A DNA stretch of 64,000 nt from Alphaproteobacteria bacterium (lineage in GTDB: Bacteria > Pseudomonadota > Alphaproteobacteria > UBA8366 > Aestuariispiraceae). The stretch is from positions 36,247 to 100,246 of the forward strand of contig SPJV01000098.1 in NCBI GenBank assembly GCA_006844765.1, written 5' to 3'. The translations under genes and the position numbers were made by a program. The notes under the pieces were generated by a model. It saw only the letters and a program-made list of their open reading frames with translations, did no database searches and was not told the origin of the DNA. Below, piece by piece: positions 19,421 through 27,860 of the stretch (its first letter is position 1; the number at the start of each line of letters is the position of its first letter).

Positions 19421-20182
19421 TCAGCGAAGTGGAAGGGCCGCCCCGTCGCGCAAAATGGCTTCGGCTTCCGGGGTGTAGCGCTCCCCATCAAGGTTTCCGT
19501 GCAACGTCAGGCCCGGCAGCATGCGCGTTCCGCCCCGAACGGCTTTTCTTGCATGCACAATCACGCGCTTTGCCGCTGTTCCCGTGCGCGGCCATAACGG
19601 CAAGACCGCTGTTTCCCCAGCCTGTCCCTCTAGCAAGGCCAGGATTTCCTGTAGTCGGTCGGCGCGATGGACCAGGGTGATTCCCCCTTTTTGCCGGGCG
19701 ACTTTCAGCATCGCATTGATCCAGTCGGCAAGGCAGGCTCCCGCTTCGACCATGGAGCGGTCGCGATGTGCATCAGGGGAGCGGGCAGCACTGCCCTCCG
19801 CCAGATAGGGAGGGTTGGCAAAGACTTGGTCTGCTGAGTTTGGGGCGATGTCCAGGGCGGCACCGACCCGGCCCTCCTGAAAGCGGACCCGGGCTTCTTT
19901 GTTATTCAGGGCCGCGTTTGTCTGCGCCAGGGCGATGATTTGCGGATCTGCATCGATCCCCAGGATGTCCGCGCCGGCGCATCGTTCTGCATAACACAGG
20001 CTGGCAATACCGGCCCCGCAGCCCAGTTCCACCACGCGGCCACTGGAAAGAGCCGGCACAGCCGCAGCCAATAGGACCGTATCCATGGCCGCCCGAAATC
20101 CCTTTGCCGGCTGTCGGGCCATCACGGCACCGCCCAGGAAGGCGTCTTCGGTTAGGTCGGTTTGATCGGATGTTGGCGTCAC
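19421..20182 (-). CDS. TrmN6-like SAM-dependent methyltransferase
   Basis: Rossmann-fold methyltransferase of 253 residues. SAM-binding VVELGCGAGIASLCYAER and the NPPY motif (VFANPPYLAEG), typical of enzymes methylating exocyclic amines of adenine, suggest modification of A37 in tRNA-Val, as in the TrmN6/YfiC family. The specificity is inferred. It starts with GTG at 20182, overlapping the stop of the DUF2007 gene as GTGA. Located between DUF2007 and the S49 peptidase as in many alphaproteobacteria. Confidence 0.85.
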   Translation of the reverse strand: MTPTSDQTDLTEDAFLGGAVMARQPAKGFRAAMDTVLLAAAVPALSSGRVVELGCGAGIASLCYAERCAGADILGIDADPQIIALAQTNAALNNKEARVRFQEGRVGAALDIAPNSADQVFANPPYLAEGSAARSPDAHRDRSMVEAGACLADWINAMLKVARQKGGITLVHRADRLQEILALLEGQAGETAVLPLWPRTGTAAKRVIVHARKAVRGGTRMLPGLTLHGNLDGERYTPEAEAILRDGAALPLR

Positions 20183-20388
20183 CAGTCTTCCCCCGCCCCA
20201 GCAAGAAGGTGTTTGGCGCGTGTGAAATCCTCGTCGGATACCATCAAGCGACGCTGCAGGGCGCCGATTGAGCCTTCCAACACACTGGTATGGGCATCCA
20301 GGATCATGGCCTCAATACCTTCATCGGCCAGGAATGCCGTCAGGAAGGATAGGCGAACCGGATCGTTACTGCGGATCAGTTCTTTCAT
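20179..20388 (-). CDS. DUF2007 domain protein
   Basis: 69-residue protein MKELIRSNDPVRLSFLTAFLADEGIEAMILD..., the size and pattern of DUF2007 (putative signal-transducing protein, PII-like fold). Biochemical role unknown. The ATG at 20388 is preferred; an upstream frame extension to 20628 would run through the divergent promoter and into the polyprenyl synthase gene. Four-base overlap with the methyltransferase start. The 130-base gap to the divergent gene at 20519 must hold both promoters. Confidence 0.85.
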   Translation of the reverse strand: MKELIRSNDPVRLSFLTAFLADEGIEAMILDAHTSVLEGSIGALQRRLMVSDEDFTRAKHLLAGAGEDW

Positions 20389-20518
20389 ATGTTTGTTACC
20401 CTGCTTTCCCGCGACATCTCGACCGCTTGACCGCCGGGGGGCAGTCACTAATGTGTCCCTTTCGGGGAATGGCGCGCAAAGGCGCGTCCCAGTGCTTTGA
20501 TAAGTTAGGGGATTTCGG

Positions 20519-21550
20519 GTGGCAACCGTTGTCGAATTGAAGCCTTCCGGCGGCAAGCCGCGCGGTCGTGTAAAATCGCCGTTGGATACACTGTTGGAAC
20601 TCGTCTCTGCTGACCTTGGCAGGGTCAATCAGCATATCCTGGATAACATGCAGAGCCCTGTGGTTCTGATCCCGCAATTGGCGGGCCATTTGATCGCATC
20701 CGGCGGTAAGCGGATGCGTCCGATGTTGACCCTCGCGGCCTCCAAAATGTGTGGCTATGAAGGCTCCCGCCATATCGGCCTTGCGGCCTGTGTTGAGTTC
20801 ATCCACACCGCAACTCTGCTGCATGATGATGTCGTCGATGCCAGTGATCTGCGCCGGGGACAGGAAAGCGCGAACGCGATCTGGGGGAATGAAGCCTCGG
20901 TCCTCGTCGGCGATTTTCTCTTCTCCCGCGCGTTTCAACTGATGACATCGGATGGTGAGGTGAAGGTCTTGCGCATCCTTTCCGATGCATCCGCCGTGAT
21001 CGCGGAAGGGGAAGTTCTGCAACTGACTACCGCCAATGATCCGCGCACCACAGAAGAAGCCTATCTGGAGGTTATTCGCTCCAAGACGGCAGCGCTGTTT
21101 GCGGCGGCTACCCGGATCGGGGCCGTGGTTGCCAAACGCCCTGATGCGGAAGAAGAAGCGTTGGAGAGCTACGGCACCAATCTCGGCGTGGCGTTCCAGC
21201 TGATTGATGATGTTCTTGATTATTCAGCGGATCAGAAGGCTTTGGGCAAGACGGTCGGTGATGACTTCCGGGAAGGAAAAGTCACCCTGCCGATCCTCCT
21301 CGCCTGGCGTCGGGGCGATCAGGAAGAACGTGAATTCTGGTCCCGCACTATCGAACATTCCGAACAAGAAGATGATGATTTGGACAAGGCCATGGCCTTG
21401 ATGGCGAAGCACAATACCTTGGCGGATACAGTCGACCGCGCCCGCCACTACGGCGCCATCGCCCGCGACGCCCTCGGCATCTTCCCCAACAGCGATGTCA
21501 AAACCGCGATGGTCGACCTCGTCGATTTCGTGATCGAGCGGGCGTATTGA
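20519..21550 (+). CDS. Polyprenyl diphosphate synthase (long-chain, ubiquinone side chain)
   Basis: Trans-prenyltransferase that extends farnesyl diphosphate with isopentenyl diphosphate to the C40-C50 side chain of ubiquinone. 343 residues. The two Asp-rich motifs are present: first DDVVD starting at Asp103 (LLHDDVVDASDLRRG), second DDVLD starting at Asp230 (FQLIDDVLDY). GGKRMRPMLTLAA is the substrate-binding start. Chain length (octa- or decaprenyl) cannot be set from sequence here. Starts with GTG at 20519 after AGGGGATTT. Divergent from DUF2007, the usual alphaproteobacterial neighbour. Confidence 0.93.
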   Translation: MATVVELKPSGGKPRGRVKSPLDTLLELVSADLGRVNQHILDNMQSPVVLIPQLAGHLIASGGKRMRPMLTLAASKMCGYEGSRHIGLAACVEFIHTATLLHDDVVDASDLRRGQESANAIWGNEASVLVGDFLFSRAFQLMTSDGEVKVLRILSDASAVIAEGEVLQLTTANDPRTTEEAYLEVIRSKTAALFAAATRIGAVVAKRPDAEEEALESYGTNLGVAFQLIDDVLDYSADQKALGKTVGDDFREGKVTLPILLAWRRGDQEEREFWSRTIEHSEQEDDDLDKAMALMAKHNTLADTVDRARHYGAIARDALGIFPNSDVKTAMVDLVDFVIERAY

Positions 21551-21600
21551 GGCTTTAGAGGCGCGTTGATCAGGAACGTGCAGAAGCACCCTAGCGGCTG

Positions 21601-22236
21601 TTAAAGCACGTCCAGGACTTCGTTGTCGCGGCGGTTCCAGTGGAAATCGGCTTCGTGGGAAATCGCTTCGGCCAGCAGGATGCGGTAGTCCTGGCGGGGG
21701 ATTTCGATGGCGCCGAATTTTTCCAGATGCTTGGTCACGAACTGTGTGTCCAGTAGTTTGAAATTCGCTGCCATCAGGCGGGCGGCCAGATGGACGAGGG
21801 CGACCTTACTGGCGTCACGGGCGCGGCTGAACATGCTCTCCCCGAAATAGGTGGCCCCCAAAGTGACCCCATAAAGCCCACCGACCAGCTTGTCGCCTTC
21901 CCAGACCTCAACCGAATGACCGTGGCCCATGCGATGCAGCGAGGTGTAGAGCGTCAGAATCTTATCGTTGATCCAGGTGCGCGGCCGGCGCTCAGTCGAT
22001 TCCGCACAGCCATCCATCACACCTTCGAAACAGGCATCGAAGGTAACCCGGTACTTATTTGACCGGATGGTTCGCGCCAGACGTTTCGGAACGTGGAATT
22101 GCTTGAAGGGCAGGATGCCGCGCATACGCGGATCAATCCAGAACAGGTCCGGGTCGTCGCGATCTTCCGCCATTGGGAAGACCCCGATAGCATAGGCGCG
22201 GAGTAACATATCCGGTGTTAAATCAAGGGGTTCCAT
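21601..22236 (-). CDS. aat: Leucyl/phenylalanyl-tRNA--protein transferase
   Basis: Adds Leu or Phe from aminoacyl-tRNA to proteins with N-terminal Arg or Lys, marking them for ClpS/ClpAP degradation (N-end rule). 211 residues. LLRAYAIGVFPMAEDRDDPDLFWIDPRMRGILP is the characteristic start, followed by GHSVEVWEGDKLVGGLYGV and FGESMFSRARDASK. The ATG at 22236 gives the family N-terminus; one at 22293 adds 19 residues of doubtful value. Last gene of the aroQ-accB-accC-aat set. Confidence 0.95.
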   Translation of the reverse strand: MEPLDLTPDMLLRAYAIGVFPMAEDRDDPDLFWIDPRMRGILPFKQFHVPKRLARTIRSNKYRVTFDACFEGVMDGCAESTERRPRTWINDKILTLYTSLHRMGHGHSVEVWEGDKLVGGLYGVTLGATYFGESMFSRARDASKVALVHLAARLMAANFKLLDTQFVTKHLEKFGAIEIPRQDYRILLAEAISHEADFHWNRRDNEVLDVL

Positions 22237-22395
22237 ATAAGAACACAGCCTTTCCGATGGGTTGCTTCTGCCTCTCGAAAGAAAGCTTAGCAAGCCTCGT
22301 GCCGTCTGTCGCCCTAAACCGGTTCGGCGTGTGATTTTCTACAAATACATCGTGAATATGGGGGGTATTCGATCCTGGAGCGGGTCTAAGCCGCG

Positions 22396-23739
22396 TTAGC
22401 TCTTAAGACCCATCCATTTTTCCAGCCAGTGGATGTCATAATTGCCATCGATAAAGGGCGGCTGTGCGATGATCTTCTGATGAAGCGGAATGGTGGTTTC
22501 GATGCCGCCGATCACATATTCATCAAGCGCGCGCTTCAGGCGCATCATGCATTCATTTCGGGTCGCCCCATAAACGATCAGCTTTGAGACAAGGCTGTCG
22601 TAATAGGGCGGAACCTTGTAGCCCGAATAGAGCTGTGAATCGACACGCACACCCATGCCGCCGGGGGCATGATAGTCGGTGATCCGCCCCGGTGTCGGCA
22701 TAAAGGTCTCCGGGTTCTCTGCCGTCACACGGCATTCAATCGCATGTCCCGCCGGCTGGATGTCGTCTTGCGTCAGGTGCAAGGGAATTCCGGCGGCGAC
22801 CTTGATCTGTTCGCGCACCAGATCGACATTGCAGATCATTTCCGAAATCGGGTGCTCAACTTGCAGGCGGGTATTCATTTCAATGAAGAAGAATTCGCCA
22901 TCCTCATAGAGGAACTCGATGGTGCCCGCCCCGCGATAGCGCATTTTCTTCATCGCGGCGGTGACGGTCTCTCCAATCCGGGCGCGCTGTTCGGCATTCA
23001 GCGCGGGGGAGGGGGCCTCTTCGATCACTTTCTGGTGGCGGCGCTGAATGGAACAATCGCGCTCTCCCAGATGGATACAGTTGCCTTGCCCATCACCCAG
23101 AAGCTGGATTTCGATGTGGCGCGGTTTGCCGAGATAGCGTTCGATGTAAACGGCATCATCCCCGAAAGCGGCCTTGGCCTCGGTGCGGCAGATGGCCAGC
23201 GCTTCTTCCACTTCGTCCAGGGAATAGGCAACTTTCATCCCGCGACCACCGCCGCCAGAGGCCGCCTTGATGATCAGGGGGAAGCCGATTTCCTTTGCGA
23301 TCGCGAGTGCTTCGGCATCGGTTTCAACGCCACCATCACTGCCAGGCACAACCGGGATACCCAGATCCTTTGCGGCTTCCTTGGCGCGAATCTTATCACC
23401 CATCAGGCTGATATGTTCCGGCGTCGGGCCGATGAAGGCGATGTCGTGTTCTTCCACCATCTGGGCGAAACGCGCATTTTCAGACAAGAAGCCAACGCCC
23501 GGATGGATCGCATCCGCGCCGGTCAGAGTTGCCGCTGTCAGGATCGCCGGGATGTTCAGGTAACTGTCTTTCGGCGGCGGCGGACCAATGCAAACGGTCT
23601 CATCCGCCAGTCTGGCATGCATGGCATCCGCGTCAGCCGTTGAATGTACAGCGACCGTCTGGATACCCATTTCCTTACACGCGCGGTGGATCCGCAACGC
23701 GATCTCACCCCGATTGGCAATAAGGACTTTTTCAAACAT
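22396..23739 (-). CDS. accC: Acetyl-CoA carboxylase biotin carboxylase subunit
   Basis: Carboxylates the biotin on AccB with bicarbonate and ATP, the first half-reaction of fatty acid synthesis. 447 residues, as in E. coli. Begins MFEKVLIANRGEIALRI; has the ATP-grasp glycine loop KAASGGGGRGMK, then FIEMNTRLQVEHPISEMI with the catalytic Arg/Glu region. The start at 23739 gives the canonical N-terminus. It is 46 bases after accB. The 159-base gap to aat shows no clear element. Confidence 0.97.
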   Translation of the reverse strand: MFEKVLIANRGEIALRIHRACKEMGIQTVAVHSTADADAMHARLADETVCIGPPPPKDSYLNIPAILTAATLTGADAIHPGVGFLSENARFAQMVEEHDIAFIGPTPEHISLMGDKIRAKEAAKDLGIPVVPGSDGGVETDAEALAIAKEIGFPLIIKAASGGGGRGMKVAYSLDEVEEALAICRTEAKAAFGDDAVYIERYLGKPRHIEIQLLGDGQGNCIHLGERDCSIQRRHQKVIEEAPSPALNAEQRARIGETVTAAMKKMRYRGAGTIEFLYEDGEFFFIEMNTRLQVEHPISEMICNVDLVREQIKVAAGIPLHLTQDDIQPAGHAIECRVTAENPETFMPTPGRITDYHAPGGMGVRVDSQLYSGYKVPPYYDSLVSKLIVYGATRNECMMRLKRALDEYVIGGIETTIPLHQKIIAQPPFIDGNYDIHWLEKWMGLKS

Positions 23740-23785
23740 TGGCCGGCGCGCCCTTCCGTCCTGAAGTGGGATTAAAGGGAGAGGA

Positions 23786-24226
23786 TCAGTCAATCACAAC
23801 CAACGGCTCACCGAATTCAACCGGCTGGCCATCCGTGACCATGATCATTTTGACCGTGCCCGCGCGCGGCGCAGGGATCGGGTTCATGACCTTCATGGCT
23901 TCGATGATCAGCAGGGTCTGGCCTTCGGCGACGGTATCACCGGCCTTGAGGAAGGCTGGTGCGCCTGGTTGCGGTGAAAGATAGACAGTGCCGACCATCG
24001 GTGATTCAACAGCACCTTCCGGGACCGCGCCACCAACCGGTGCTGCAGGTGCCGCCGCCGCCGTGGCGACTGGGGCAGGCGCTGCTACCGCGACCGGGGC
24101 TGCGACAGCCCTCGCAAGACGGATGGAGCGATCATCATCTTCCAGCTCAAGCTCGGCCAGATCCTTCTCCGCCATCAAATCGGCCAGTTCAGCGATCAGA
24201 TCTTTGTCGAAGATCGATTTACCCAT
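23786..24226 (-). CDS. accB: Biotin carboxyl carrier protein of acetyl-CoA carboxylase
   Basis: Carries the biotin between the biotin carboxylase and carboxyltransferase parts of acetyl-CoA carboxylase. 146 residues: N-terminal helical region (FDKDLIAELADLMAEKDLAELELED), an Ala/Pro-rich linker (about 50-75), and the C-terminal biotinyl domain with EAMKVMN, where Lys112 is biotinylated. The start at 24226 (MGKSIFDKDLI) is preferred over an ATG 10 codons upstream. Lies between aroQ and accC. Confidence 0.97.
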   Translation of the reverse strand: MGKSIFDKDLIAELADLMAEKDLAELELEDDDRSIRLARAVAAPVAVAAPAPVATAAAAPAAPVGGAVPEGAVESPMVGTVYLSPQPGAPAFLKAGDTVAEGQTLLIIEAMKVMNPIPAPRAGTVKMIMVTDGQPVEFGEPLVVID

Positions 24227-24383
24227 GCCATCGTACCTTTCCGAATGCCATTTCAAATGCTTTTCGAATGTTTTACCAAGCGCCTAGTCGCCGACCGTTC
24301 CGGTCGCGCCAGCAATCGGCGTCTGGGCCATTGTTTGCCGCGAAATGACCGGGGCCACAAGCCCGTCTTTGCCGCCAAGCTCT

Positions 24384-24824
24384 CTAATCGAGGATTTCTG
24401 CCATGGCCTCCAGCGCCAATCGATAGCCTGTCGGTCCCAACCCGACAATCACACCAACCGCGATATCAGAGATATAGGAGTTATGGCGAAAAGCTTCGCG
24501 CGCATGAATGTTGGAGATATGAACCTCGATCACCGGTTTCTCGCTGGCGATCAAGGCATCGCGCAGAGAGACTGACGTGTGGGTCAATCCGCCGGCATTG
24601 ATGATGATACCTGCGTGGTTCTCCCGGGCTTCCTGACACCAGTCGATCAGGGTGCCTTCATGGTTGGACTGCCGGAAATCCACCTCCAGACCAAGGCGGT
24701 TGCCATTGTCCTGGCTCTGCGCTTTCACATCGTCCAGGCTGGTTGCGCCATAAATTGCAGGTTCCCGCTTCCCCAGCATATTGAGGTTCGGGCCGTTGAG
24801 GATAAGGATGCGGTGTTCAGCCAT
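24384..24824 (-). CDS. aroQ: Type II 3-dehydroquinate dehydratase
   Basis: Dehydrates 3-dehydroquinate to 3-dehydroshikimate in the shikimate pathway; forms a dodecamer in this family. 146 residues. ILNGPNLNMLGKREPAIYG contains the catalytic Tyr and Arg, QSNHEGTLIDW, INAGGLTHTSVSLRDAL and EVHISNIHAREAFRHNS (catalytic His) follow. First gene of aroQ-accB-accC-aat; 157 bases separate it from accB. Divergent from the dehydrogenase at 24905. Confidence 0.96.
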   Translation of the reverse strand: MAEHRILILNGPNLNMLGKREPAIYGATSLDDVKAQSQDNGNRLGLEVDFRQSNHEGTLIDWCQEARENHAGIIINAGGLTHTSVSLRDALIASEKPVIEVHISNIHAREAFRHNSYISDIAVGVIVGLGPTGYRLALEAMAEILD

Positions 24825-24904
24825 TGGCTCAGTCCGTTACATGGATGTCAGAAGGGCGCGCACTATACCAGCGCGCGAAGACCCCGCAAGATGAGGAGAG
24901 TACC

Positions 24905-25834
24905 ATGCCGTCAACACAGAATAGCGGACAGATCGTTGGGCTGCTAGGCACCGGCTTCATGGGGCTCGGCATGGGGGCACGGTTGTTGAAGGCGGGGTTC
25001 ACCCTTCATGTAACCGCTCATCGACGGCGTGAGAATGTGGAGGCGCTTTGTGCCCTGGGTGCGGTGGAGGCCGTGGATTCCGAAACTGTAGCCGCTGAGG
25101 CGGATACATTGCTGCTTTGCCTGCCGGATGCGGAAACGGTTGAGGGGACAGTCGAGACGGTCTTACCGCGACTGAAAAAGGGCGCCCTTATCATCGATTG
25201 CTCGACCACCGCGCCGGCAGTCTCCCGCCGCATCGCTGAGAAACTGGACGCTGCCGGAATCTTCTTCGTTGAGGCCCCCCTGACCGGCGGTGCGCAACAG
25301 GCGGCAGACGGTGTCTGTGGCACGTTGGTTGGCGGGTCCGATGAGGCTGTAAGCCTCGCGTGCCCGATTCTGGAAAGTTTCTGTGTGTCTATTGAGCATT
25401 TCGGGGACATTGGGGCCGGACAGGCGGCGAAGCTGCTGAATAACTACATGGTCATCGGGATTATCTCTCTGGTAACCGAGACCTTTGATAAGGCACGCGC
25501 GGCCGGTGTCGATTGGGAGAAACTGTTTGAAGTCGCCCGTCGCGGGTCCGGTGATAATGGCGTGATGCATCGGTTCTTCCCGAAAGCATTCTCAGATGAT
25601 TACTCCGGTTATCTTTTTGCGGTGGCCGCCGCCCGGAAGGATTTGAGCTACTTCACCGATTGGGCAAAAGAAGTCGGCGGCGCGTCCCCCCTGGCGGAGG
25701 AGGTCCTGCGTAGCTTCGAAGCGCATGTAGCGGAGGGGCGGGGAGGCCTGAAGGTCAGTGAGCTTCTGGCACCGGAAAACAGCATCGCCCGAGCCCTAAC
25801 CCAAAATGATGATCGACGTTCCGATAACGGATAA
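24905..25834 (+). CDS. 3-hydroxyisobutyrate dehydrogenase-family NAD(P)-dependent oxidoreductase
   Basis: Beta-hydroxyacid dehydrogenase family, 309 residues. N-terminal Rossmann motif GLLGTGFMGLGMG, the IDCSTTAP loop, the substrate-binding VEAPLTGGAQQAADG and the catalytic Lys in AAKLLNNYM are all seen. Substrate could be 3-hydroxyisobutyrate, tartronate semialdehyde, glyoxylate or similar; not decidable here. The ATG at 24905 follows a GAGGAG Shine-Dalgarno. Its last 39 bases overlap the convergent transporter gene, so the two messages are antisense at their ends. Confidence 0.9.
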   Translation: MPSTQNSGQIVGLLGTGFMGLGMGARLLKAGFTLHVTAHRRRENVEALCALGAVEAVDSETVAAEADTLLLCLPDAETVEGTVETVLPRLKKGALIIDCSTTAPAVSRRIAEKLDAAGIFFVEAPLTGGAQQAADGVCGTLVGGSDEAVSLACPILESFCVSIEHFGDIGAGQAAKLLNNYMVIGIISLVTETFDKARAAGVDWEKLFEVARRGSGDNGVMHRFFPKAFSDDYSGYLFAVAAARKDLSYFTDWAKEVGGASPLAEEVLRSFEAHVAEGRGGLKVSELLAPENSIARALTQNDDRRSDNG

Positions 25835-26686
25835 CACGCCGCCTGCAAGTGCGTGTTTGCTTGGTGGGCGTCGTTCCTTAATCCAAAGGATTGGAAGAAC
25901 GAGCACCGGGGAAAGAGACCCAAGCAAGGCCGCTAATCCGGCATCGAAATTCGCAAAGGCATAGAGCAATATGGAAGACGAGACGCCATACCCAATAAAG
26001 CCGGGAAGGATCGTTCGACTGATAAGGCCTGGTGTTGGTTCGACTGGGGCGCGGAATATCTTTGCTGGCCAGAGTGCGATTACGGAAATCAGGAACGCAG
26101 CACCGAGTAGTCGCACTGCAGAGATCGCAATGGGCTCTGTGCCCATTTGCATGGCGGGTTTCATAATCAGAAATCCCAATCCCTGGAACGTGGTTGCCAG
26201 TATGCCCAAGATCGGAATCCAGGCGGGATGACCGATGGTTTCATCCGTCCTCCAGCGCCGCGTGTCGCCAAATTGTGTCGCGATGACGATGCCGCACAGG
26301 ACAACGCCACCGCCGATCAGATGTGGCGGCGAAAGGGTCTCGCCCAACCAGAAATAGGCCATGAGGGCGATGATCGGGGCTTTCAGGGAAAGAAGTAATT
26401 CGGTCCGTCTCGGCCCGCCGCGTCGCAAACACTCGATCATGGCGAGATTGCCGAGAATGATTCCGAAGCCGATGCTCACCCCATAGGCGGCCCAGTGAGA
26501 TGCTATGATTGTCGGCCAATAGCCGAGTAGAGAGCAGATTGCAGCCATGATTGCAGCGCAGGCGATCAATTGGACGCGCGTGAATTCGAACGCGCCGAGG
26601 GTACGTGCGGGTCCTTGTGCCAAAACAATGCCGACCGCCCAACCTACCGACGCCAGAATTGCCGCGCTTGCGGGAATGAAAAACAT
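25796..26686 (-). CDS. DMT-superfamily (EamA) transporter
   Basis: Inner-membrane transporter of 296 residues with about ten helices in two EamA repeats (for example FEFTRVQLIACAAIMAAICSLLGYW; PIIALMAYFWLGETLSPPHLIGGG). Substrate unknown. The start at 26686 follows GGGAGACC. Two palindromic operators lie directly upstream between it and the divergent HxlR regulator, suggesting that this regulator controls it, perhaps in response to a toxic compound it exports. It overlaps the convergent dehydrogenase gene by 39 bases. Confidence 0.87.
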   Translation of the reverse strand: MFFIPASAAILASVGWAVGIVLAQGPARTLGAFEFTRVQLIACAAIMAAICSLLGYWPTIIASHWAAYGVSIGFGIILGNLAMIECLRRGGPRRTELLLSLKAPIIALMAYFWLGETLSPPHLIGGGVVLCGIVIATQFGDTRRWRTDETIGHPAWIPILGILATTFQGLGFLIMKPAMQMGTEPIAISAVRLLGAAFLISVIALWPAKIFRAPVEPTPGLISRTILPGFIGYGVSSSILLYAFANFDAGLAALLGSLSPVLVLPILWIKERRPPSKHALAGGVLSVIGTSIIILG

Positions 26687-26704
26687 GACAGGTCTCCCAA
26701 GTGT

Positions 26705-26745
26705 GCTACATAATAGGTAGCGATAAACGCTACATAATGAGTAGC
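26705..26745. promoter_or_regulatory. Tandem palindromic operators between EamA and HxlR genes
   Basis: Two copies of GCTAC-N7-GTAGC, at 26705-26721 and 26729-26745, 24 bases apart centre to centre. The surrounding 20-mers agree at 18 positions (GCTACATAAT..GTAGCGAT). They begin 18 bases upstream of the transporter ATG and lie in the divergent intergenic region, as expected for binding by the adjacent dimeric HxlR protein. Confidence 0.7.
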
Positions 26746-26811
26746 GATGTAGAATGTCAATGGAAGTGTTTTGGGGAAGTGTTTTGGGAGTGTATCTATG
26801 AGTGCCCGCCA

Positions 26812-27138
26812 ATGCCGACGATAACGCCGAAACCGGGACAGCCGGTCCGTGGCTCGAAGACCGGTAAGCCTATTATGGCTTTGTTTGACCTCATGGGGAG
26901 AAGCTGGGCCCTGGGGATTGTCTGGCAGCTGGCTGACGGGCCGCTGACCTTCCGAGGTCTTCAAGCTGCGTGTGAGGGCGTATCGCCAACCGTCCTTAAC
27001 CGACGCCTTAAAGAGCTGCGAGAAAGCGACCTCGTAGAACGCGGGGACGACGGCTATGCACTGACGGGTTGGGGACGGGAATTGCTGGGCTTGTTGAAGC
27101 CGCTTGGCAAATGGTCGGGCCAATGGGCTAAACGGTGA
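26812..27138 (+). CDS. HxlR-family winged-helix transcriptional regulator
   Basis: 108-residue DNA-binding protein. The HxlR core is visible: IMALFDLMGRSWALGIVWQLADGPLTFRGL, then GVSPTVLNRRLKELRESDLVER as the recognition helix and wing. It lacks an N-terminal cysteine of the redox-sensing HypR type. The ATG at 26812 is likely, but its own Shine-Dalgarno is weak; a GGGAG instead precedes an out-of-frame ATG at 26798 that opens an 8-codon ORF overlapping it, and a perfect 13-base tandem repeat (26762-26787) lies just upstream. It probably represses itself and the divergent EamA gene. Confidence 0.85.
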   Translation: MPTITPKPGQPVRGSKTGKPIMALFDLMGRSWALGIVWQLADGPLTFRGLQAACEGVSPTVLNRRLKELRESDLVERGDDGYALTGWGRELLGLLKPLGKWSGQWAKR

Positions 27139-27211
27139 GCGGTCCCGGACCGGTTCCGTTTCACGGGGCCTGCTCCCTCTAAACCGCAAACGCGGCATTC
27201 CATCAGCGTTG

Positions 27212-27277
27212 TGGGAGGGGGCGGGAGACACGTGCCCAGGCTCCAGAAGGGCAGAGCGTCTCCCGCCTCCACTCCCA
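27212..27277. repeat. Long imperfect inverted repeat between convergent genes
   Basis: GGCGGGAGAC (27220-27229) pairs exactly with GTCTCCCGCC (27258-27267); the arms extend outward with TGGGAG/CTCCCA, and the loop contains a further GCCC/GGGC pair. It lies between the convergent HxlR and peroxiredoxin genes. It could be a bidirectional terminator (no T-run seen) or a REP-like element. Confidence 0.6.
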
Positions 27278-27338
27278 GCCGCCCGGCCTCCGATAGGGGA
27301 TGACGGGGGGAGGCGGGGCGGGGGGACTGAAAAATCTG

Positions 27339-27860
27339 TTACGCGGCGGCCTTTTCCAGATAGGCAAGGACTGTGTCGACATCGCTGACTTCAAACGGGT
27401 CGCCGGGCTTTTCCGGCTCGACGAACATCTCTTCGATCACGCCGTCATTCACCACCATCGCATAGCGCCAGGAGCGAACACCAAAACCCAGGTCGCGCTT
27501 TTCTACCGCCAGACCCATGCCCTTGGAGAAATCGGCATTACCGTCCGGGATGACCGCCAGTTCTTCGGTGACAAACTGATCTTTTGCCCAGGCATTCATG
27601 ACGAAGCTGTCATTGACGGACAGGCAGTAGATCGCGTCCACGCCCTTTGCCTTAACCTCTGCCGACTTCATTTGATAGCCGGGCAGATGGGTCGAAGAAC
27701 AGGTCGGGGTGAAAGCGCCGGGCAGCGCGAATAATACGACGCGCTTACCGCCGAAAAGGTCATCCGTGGTCACGGTTTTCCAGTCCCCATCCTGGCGGGT
27801 TTGGAAGCTGGCGGAAGGGACTTTATCCCCGGCGTGCTTACGATCCGGAAACTGCGACAT
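27339..27860 (-). CDS. Peroxiredoxin (Prx5/hybrid type)
   Basis: Thiol peroxidase of 173 residues that reduces H2O2 and organic hydroperoxides in the cytoplasm, usually with glutaredoxin or glutathione as reductant. The active site is ALPGAFTPTCSSTHLPGY with the peroxidatic Cys in PTCSS. RSWRYAMVVNDGVIEEMFVEP is typical of the Prx5 group. The start at 27860 (MSQFPDRKHAGDKVP) is preferred; the frame extends to 27923 without family support. A Fur/Mur-like box lies about 50 bases upstream. Confidence 0.93.
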   Translation of the reverse strand: MSQFPDRKHAGDKVPSASFQTRQDGDWKTVTTDDLFGGKRVVLFALPGAFTPTCSSTHLPGYQMKSAEVKAKGVDAIYCLSVNDSFVMNAWAKDQFVTEELAVIPDGNADFSKGMGLAVEKRDLGFGVRSWRYAMVVNDGVIEEMFVEPEKPGDPFEVSDVDTVLAYLEKAAA

